Part shown: positions 6,561 through 7,437 of the stretch, piece by piece
Position numbering within the stretch: the first letter of the stretch is position 1
Layout: the number at the start of each line of letters is the position of its first letter
Assembly: GCA_007127255.1 (NCBI GenBank)
Contig: SKZS01000193.1
Coordinates: 1 to 7,437 of the forward strand
DNA length: 7,437 nt
From: Syntrophomonadaceae bacterium
GTDB lineage: Bacteria > Bacillota > Dethiobacteria > DTU022
Reading direction: 5' to 3'
The notes under the pieces: generated by a model
Told to the model about the DNA's origin: nothing
The model's input: only the letters and a program-made list of their open reading frames with translations
The model's database searches: none
Program-made: the position numbers and the translations under genes

Positions 6561-6860
6561 TTGAAAGATCTAAATGAATCCACTGGTAGTAATCGCATAG
6601 CGATTACTGTAATCGGACCAGATCGGGTTGGCATCATTGCCGGTGTGACTTCCATACTGGCCGATAATGGAGTTAATATCCTCGATATCAACCAGACAGT
6701 TATGCAGGGTTATTTCGTCATGGTCCTGATGGCCGACATGGACACATCAAGCGTTGATCTGTTAACGCTGAAAGACCTGCTGGCCAAGAAAGGAGAAGAT
6801 CTGCAGGTGCGTATAGATGCTCAGCACGAAGATGTATTTAAGTTTATGCACCGTATTTAG
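6561..6860 (+). CDS. ACT-domain protein, UPF0237 family
   Basis: This small protein of 99 residues from the TTG start is made up almost entirely of one ACT domain. The core begins at about residue 12 with IAITVIGPDRVGIIAGV (13-29), the family's first strand and ligand-loop region. ILADNGVNILDINQTV (32-47) and the strand YFVMVLMADM (51-60) follow. ACT domains bind amino acids or other small ligands and usually regulate a partner. No catalytic domain is attached, so it probably works as a homodimer or with another protein. The family is about 90 residues long, so the first ~10 residues are an extension. It begins 32 bases after the symporter gene and is followed after 26 bases by a UPF0210 gene, the same pairing as SP_0238/SP_0239 in Streptococcus pneumoniae. 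The exact function is unknown. Confidence 0.92.
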   Translation: MKDLNESTGSNRIAITVIGPDRVGIIAGVTSILADNGVNILDINQTVMQGYFVMVLMADMDTSSVDLLTLKDLLAKKGEDLQVRIDAQHEDVFKFMHRI

Positions 6861-6886
6861 AGGCCAGTAGATAGGGGGGATAAGCA

Positions 6887-7437
6887 GTGCTTACGATTGA
6901 AGAAGTTTTAGAAACGATAAAGATGGTTCAGGACGAAAATCTTGATATTCGGACTATTACCATGGGCATCAGTCTTCGTGACTGCAGTGATTCTGATCAC
7001 AGGGCAGCCTGTCGTAAAATTTACGATAAAGTAACCCGTCTGGCCGGATCCCTGGTCAAAACGGGTGAAGAGATTGCCCGTGAATACGGCTTGCCGATTG
7101 TTAATAAGCGTATCTCTGTTACACCGATTGCCCTGGTCGCCGAAGCGAGCCTTGCTGAAAATTATTTTGAATATGCGCAGGCCCTTGACAGGGCAGCGGC
7201 AGAGGTTGGGGTTAATTTTATTGGAGGGTTTTCGGCCCTGGTCCATAAGGGCTTCACTGGAGGAGATACCAGGCTGATCGAATCGATTCCACAGGCTTTG
7301 AGCTCGACTGAGCGGGTTTGTGCTTCGGTTAATGTAGCCACCTCACGTTCCGGTATTAACATGGATGCGATAAGCATGGTCAGCAGAGTTATAAAAGAAA
7401 CTGCTGCCCTAACAGCAGAGCAGGATAGTGTCGGTTG
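6887..7437 (+). CDS. UPF0210 (DUF711) family protein, 5' part
   Basis: The frame opens with GTG at 6887, 6 bases after a G-rich Shine-Dalgarno (GGGGGGA, 6874-6880), and stays open to the window end, giving 183 residues plus a partial codon. The family is about 450 residues, so roughly 40 percent is present; the gene is cut by the window, not broken. Recognisable blocks are TITMGISLRDC (23-33), GLPIVNKRISVTP (68-80), VNFIGGFSALVHKG (109-122) and RVCASVNVATSRSGINMDA (143-161). The biochemical role of the family is not established. The family is distantly reminiscent of glycyl-radical-type folds, and I would not infer activity from that. It follows the ACT-domain gene by 26 bases, an arrangement conserved in other bacteria, so the two probably act together, with the ACT protein as a sensor or subunit. 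That functional link is inference. Confidence 0.93.
   Translation, partial: MLTIEEVLETIKMVQDENLDIRTITMGISLRDCSDSDHRAACRKIYDKVTRLAGSLVKTGEEIAREYGLPIVNKRISVTPIALVAEASLAENYFEYAQALDRAAAEVGVNFIGGFSALVHKGFTGGDTRLIESIPQALSSTERVCASVNVATSRSGINMDAISMVSRVIKETAALTAEQDSVG

Noticed and set aside
6908..7377. Several frames on both strands overlapping the 3' end of the window
   Set aside because: The + strand frame from 6887 encodes clear UPF0210 motifs throughout; the others are shadows of it without family features.

Overview
The window reads as chromosomal DNA of an anaerobic, low-to-moderate G+C Gram-positive bacterium (Bacillota, Clostridia-like). Four things support this: a consensus CIRCE heat-shock operator, strong AGGAGG-type ribosome binding sites on most genes, an aldo/keto reductase carrying a ferredoxin-type two-cluster domain, and the ACT-domain/UPF0210 gene pair that is common in Bacillota. 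The taxonomic call is an inference; nothing here fixes a genus. There are no rRNA or tRNA genes, CRISPR arrays, insertion sequences or phage genes that I can see.

Layout. All eight supported genes lie on the + strand. Positions 1-162 are a leader with a sigma-A-like promoter and a perfect CIRCE element (109-135). It is followed by a small heat-shock protein gene (163-609) and a strong intrinsic terminator (632-667), which makes this a self-contained heat-shock unit. A weaker candidate promoter (672-700) then precedes a co-directional run: gnd (767-1687), zwf (1744-3204), a cyclase/kynurenine-formamidase-family metal hydrolase (3245-3919), an aldo/keto reductase with a C-terminal 2[4Fe-4S]-type domain (3982-5055), a sodium:solute symporter (5134-6528), a small ACT-domain protein (6561-6860) and the first ~183 codons of a UPF0210 protein (6887 to the window end). 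Gaps between these genes are 26-78 bases, with no convincing terminator in any of them, so they may form one operon or a few overlapping ones.

How the genes may work together. Zwf and Gnd are the two dehydrogenases of the oxidative pentose phosphate pathway and supply reduced nicotinamide cofactor and ribulose 5-phosphate. The lactonase that normally acts between them (Pgl) is not in the window, and a metal-hydrolase gene sits directly after zwf. Whether it fills that role is an open, testable idea. The reductase and transporter suggest uptake and reduction of an organic solute, but the substrate cannot be read from sequence. The ACT/UPF0210 pair is a conserved couple of unknown function.

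Several genes have a longest open frame that starts inside or before the ribosome binding site. The starts given here (163, 3245, 3982, 6561) were chosen from Shine-Dalgarno spacing. Most of the window is ordinary metabolism. The points most worth a second look are the CIRCE-controlled hsp20, the missing lactonase beside a candidate hydrolase, the cofactor signature of Gnd, and an 11-base repeat at the same distance upstream of two genes.
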